A stretch of 64,000 bases of DNA from Proteobacteria bacterium 005FR1. GTDB taxonomy: Bacteria; Pseudomonadota; Gammaproteobacteria; Pseudomonadales; Cellvibrionaceae. The stretch lies in contig WACF01000001.1 of NCBI GenBank assembly GCA_026192395.1, positions 2,168,309 through 2,232,308 of the forward strand. Direction: 5' to 3'. Both the position numbers and the translations under genes were made by a program. Below, piece after piece: positions 63,498 to 64,000 of the stretch. The first letter of the stretch is position 1. The number at the start of each line of letters is the position of its first letter. The notes under the pieces are model-generated. The model worked only from the letters and a program-made list of their open reading frames with translations, was not told where the DNA came from and ran no database searches.

Positions 63498-64000
63498 GTG
63501 CCCAGGGTCAAAGTCGACGAACTTCCCGCCAAGCTGAACGCCGGGCTCGCGCCCATCTATCTGGTCGCCGGCGACGAGCATCTGGTGGTACAGGAATGCT
63601 GTGACCAGATCCGCCAGGCGGCCCGCCAGTCGGGTTTCGAGGAGCGGGAGCTTTACCACGCCGATAACAAGTTCGACTGGAATCAGCTCTACCAGTCCGG
63701 TCAGAGCCTTTCGCTGTTCTCCAGCAGGAAGATCATTGAAATCCGCCTGAATGGCAAACTATCGGACCAAGGTCGCAAGGCCCTGCTCGAGTACGCCGAC
63801 TCCCCTCCTCCCGACACCTTGCTGCTGATCATCAGCCCGTGGCTGGATAACAAAGCCCAGTCCGCCAAATGGTTCAAAACCCTCGAGGCGGCAAGCAGCT
63901 TTATTCAGGTCTGGCCTGTAGCCGGACCGCAGTTGCCACGCTGGATCAAACAGCGGGCGAAGAAACTGGGCTTGCAGTTGAGCGATAGCGCAGTGGATAT
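63498..64000 (+). CDS. holA: DNA polymerase III delta subunit HolA (5' part)
   Basis: GTG start at 63498. The sequence begins VKVDELPAKLNAGLAPIYLVAGDEHLVVQE, the clamp-loader delta N-terminus, then LFSSRKIIEIRLNGKLSDQGRKALL and LLLIISPWLDNKAQSAKWF. About 167 codons are in the window, roughly half of the gene; the rest lies beyond 64000. It contains a PPP run (ADSPPPDT), which depends on EF-P when translated. Confidence 0.95.
   Translation, partial: MPRVKVDELPAKLNAGLAPIYLVAGDEHLVVQECCDQIRQAARQSGFEERELYHADNKFDWNQLYQSGQSLSLFSSRKIIEIRLNGKLSDQGRKALLEYADSPPPDTLLLIISPWLDNKAQSAKWFKTLEAASSFIQVWPVAGPQLPRWIKQRAKKLGLQLSDSAVD

Overview
The window is a continuous stretch of chromosome from a GC-rich gammaproteobacterium, probably a marine member of the Cellvibrionales or wider Pseudomonadales group. 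The placement is inferred from gene content and order: a fimX/serB neighbourhood like that of Pseudomonas aeruginosa, an efp-epmA/epmB cluster, RegB/RegA (RoxSR-type) regulators, a psp locus, and the leuS-lptE-holA order. No phage, plasmid, IS element or CRISPR array was found.

Layout. 1-1.1 kb: 5' part of rimP (minus), a terminator, decayed tandem repeats of the tRNA-fMet 3' half, the intact tRNA-fMet and its promoter. 1.2-4.1 kb: small conserved proteins and a large acyl-CoA dehydrogenase. 4.4-8.2 kb: bioB-bioF-bioD (minus) divergent from comF, with a BirA-type operator between. 8.2-12.2 kb: srkA, cysE, an RlmD/TrmA-family RNA methyltransferase and an M48 protease lipoprotein. 12.2-14.9 kb: elongation factor P with both modification enzymes (EpmA, EpmB). 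14.9-23.2 kb: a PilZ-like protein (FimW-like), degenerate FimX, serB, a YtjB/AhpA-like membrane protein and pyruvate kinase. 23.2-30.1 kb: an outer-membrane barrel, a TlpA-like thioredoxin, a DUF2750 protein and an acnA-fumC pair.

30.1-36.7 kb is more accessory: a beta-lactamase-like lipoprotein, a sulfotransferase, an alpha/beta hydrolase lipoprotein, a Kazal-like lipoprotein, an HxlR regulator divergent from a cupin, and an SLC23 permease. 36.9-42.7 kb: a Cache-GGDEF diguanylate cyclase, regB/regA and a Met-rich TonB-dependent receptor with a RegA-like palindrome upstream. 42.8-46.5 kb: an extended phage-shock locus (pspF divergent from pspA, two small proteins, pspB, a double-domain pspC and a coiled-coil membrane protein), with a sigma-54 promoter. 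46.6-53.5 kb: carboxylesterase, MFS transporter, VOC protein, PBP7 and a quinohaemoprotein dehydrogenase.

53.6-60.1 kb is one tightly overlapping minus-strand operon: a zinc-ribbon protein, ABC ATPase, ABC-2 permease, double-PDZ lipoprotein and two exported FG-GAP/VCBS proteins. I could not assign it to a named system, and it is the best candidate here for an undescribed envelope machine. 60.3-64 kb: leuS, lptE and the 5' part of holA.

The strongest non-coding signal is a pair of about 110-bp elements (30258-30368 and 40363-40469). Both have 75-bp cores of about 80% identity. Their outer arms differ between copies but are self-complementary within each copy, which points to selection on secondary structure.
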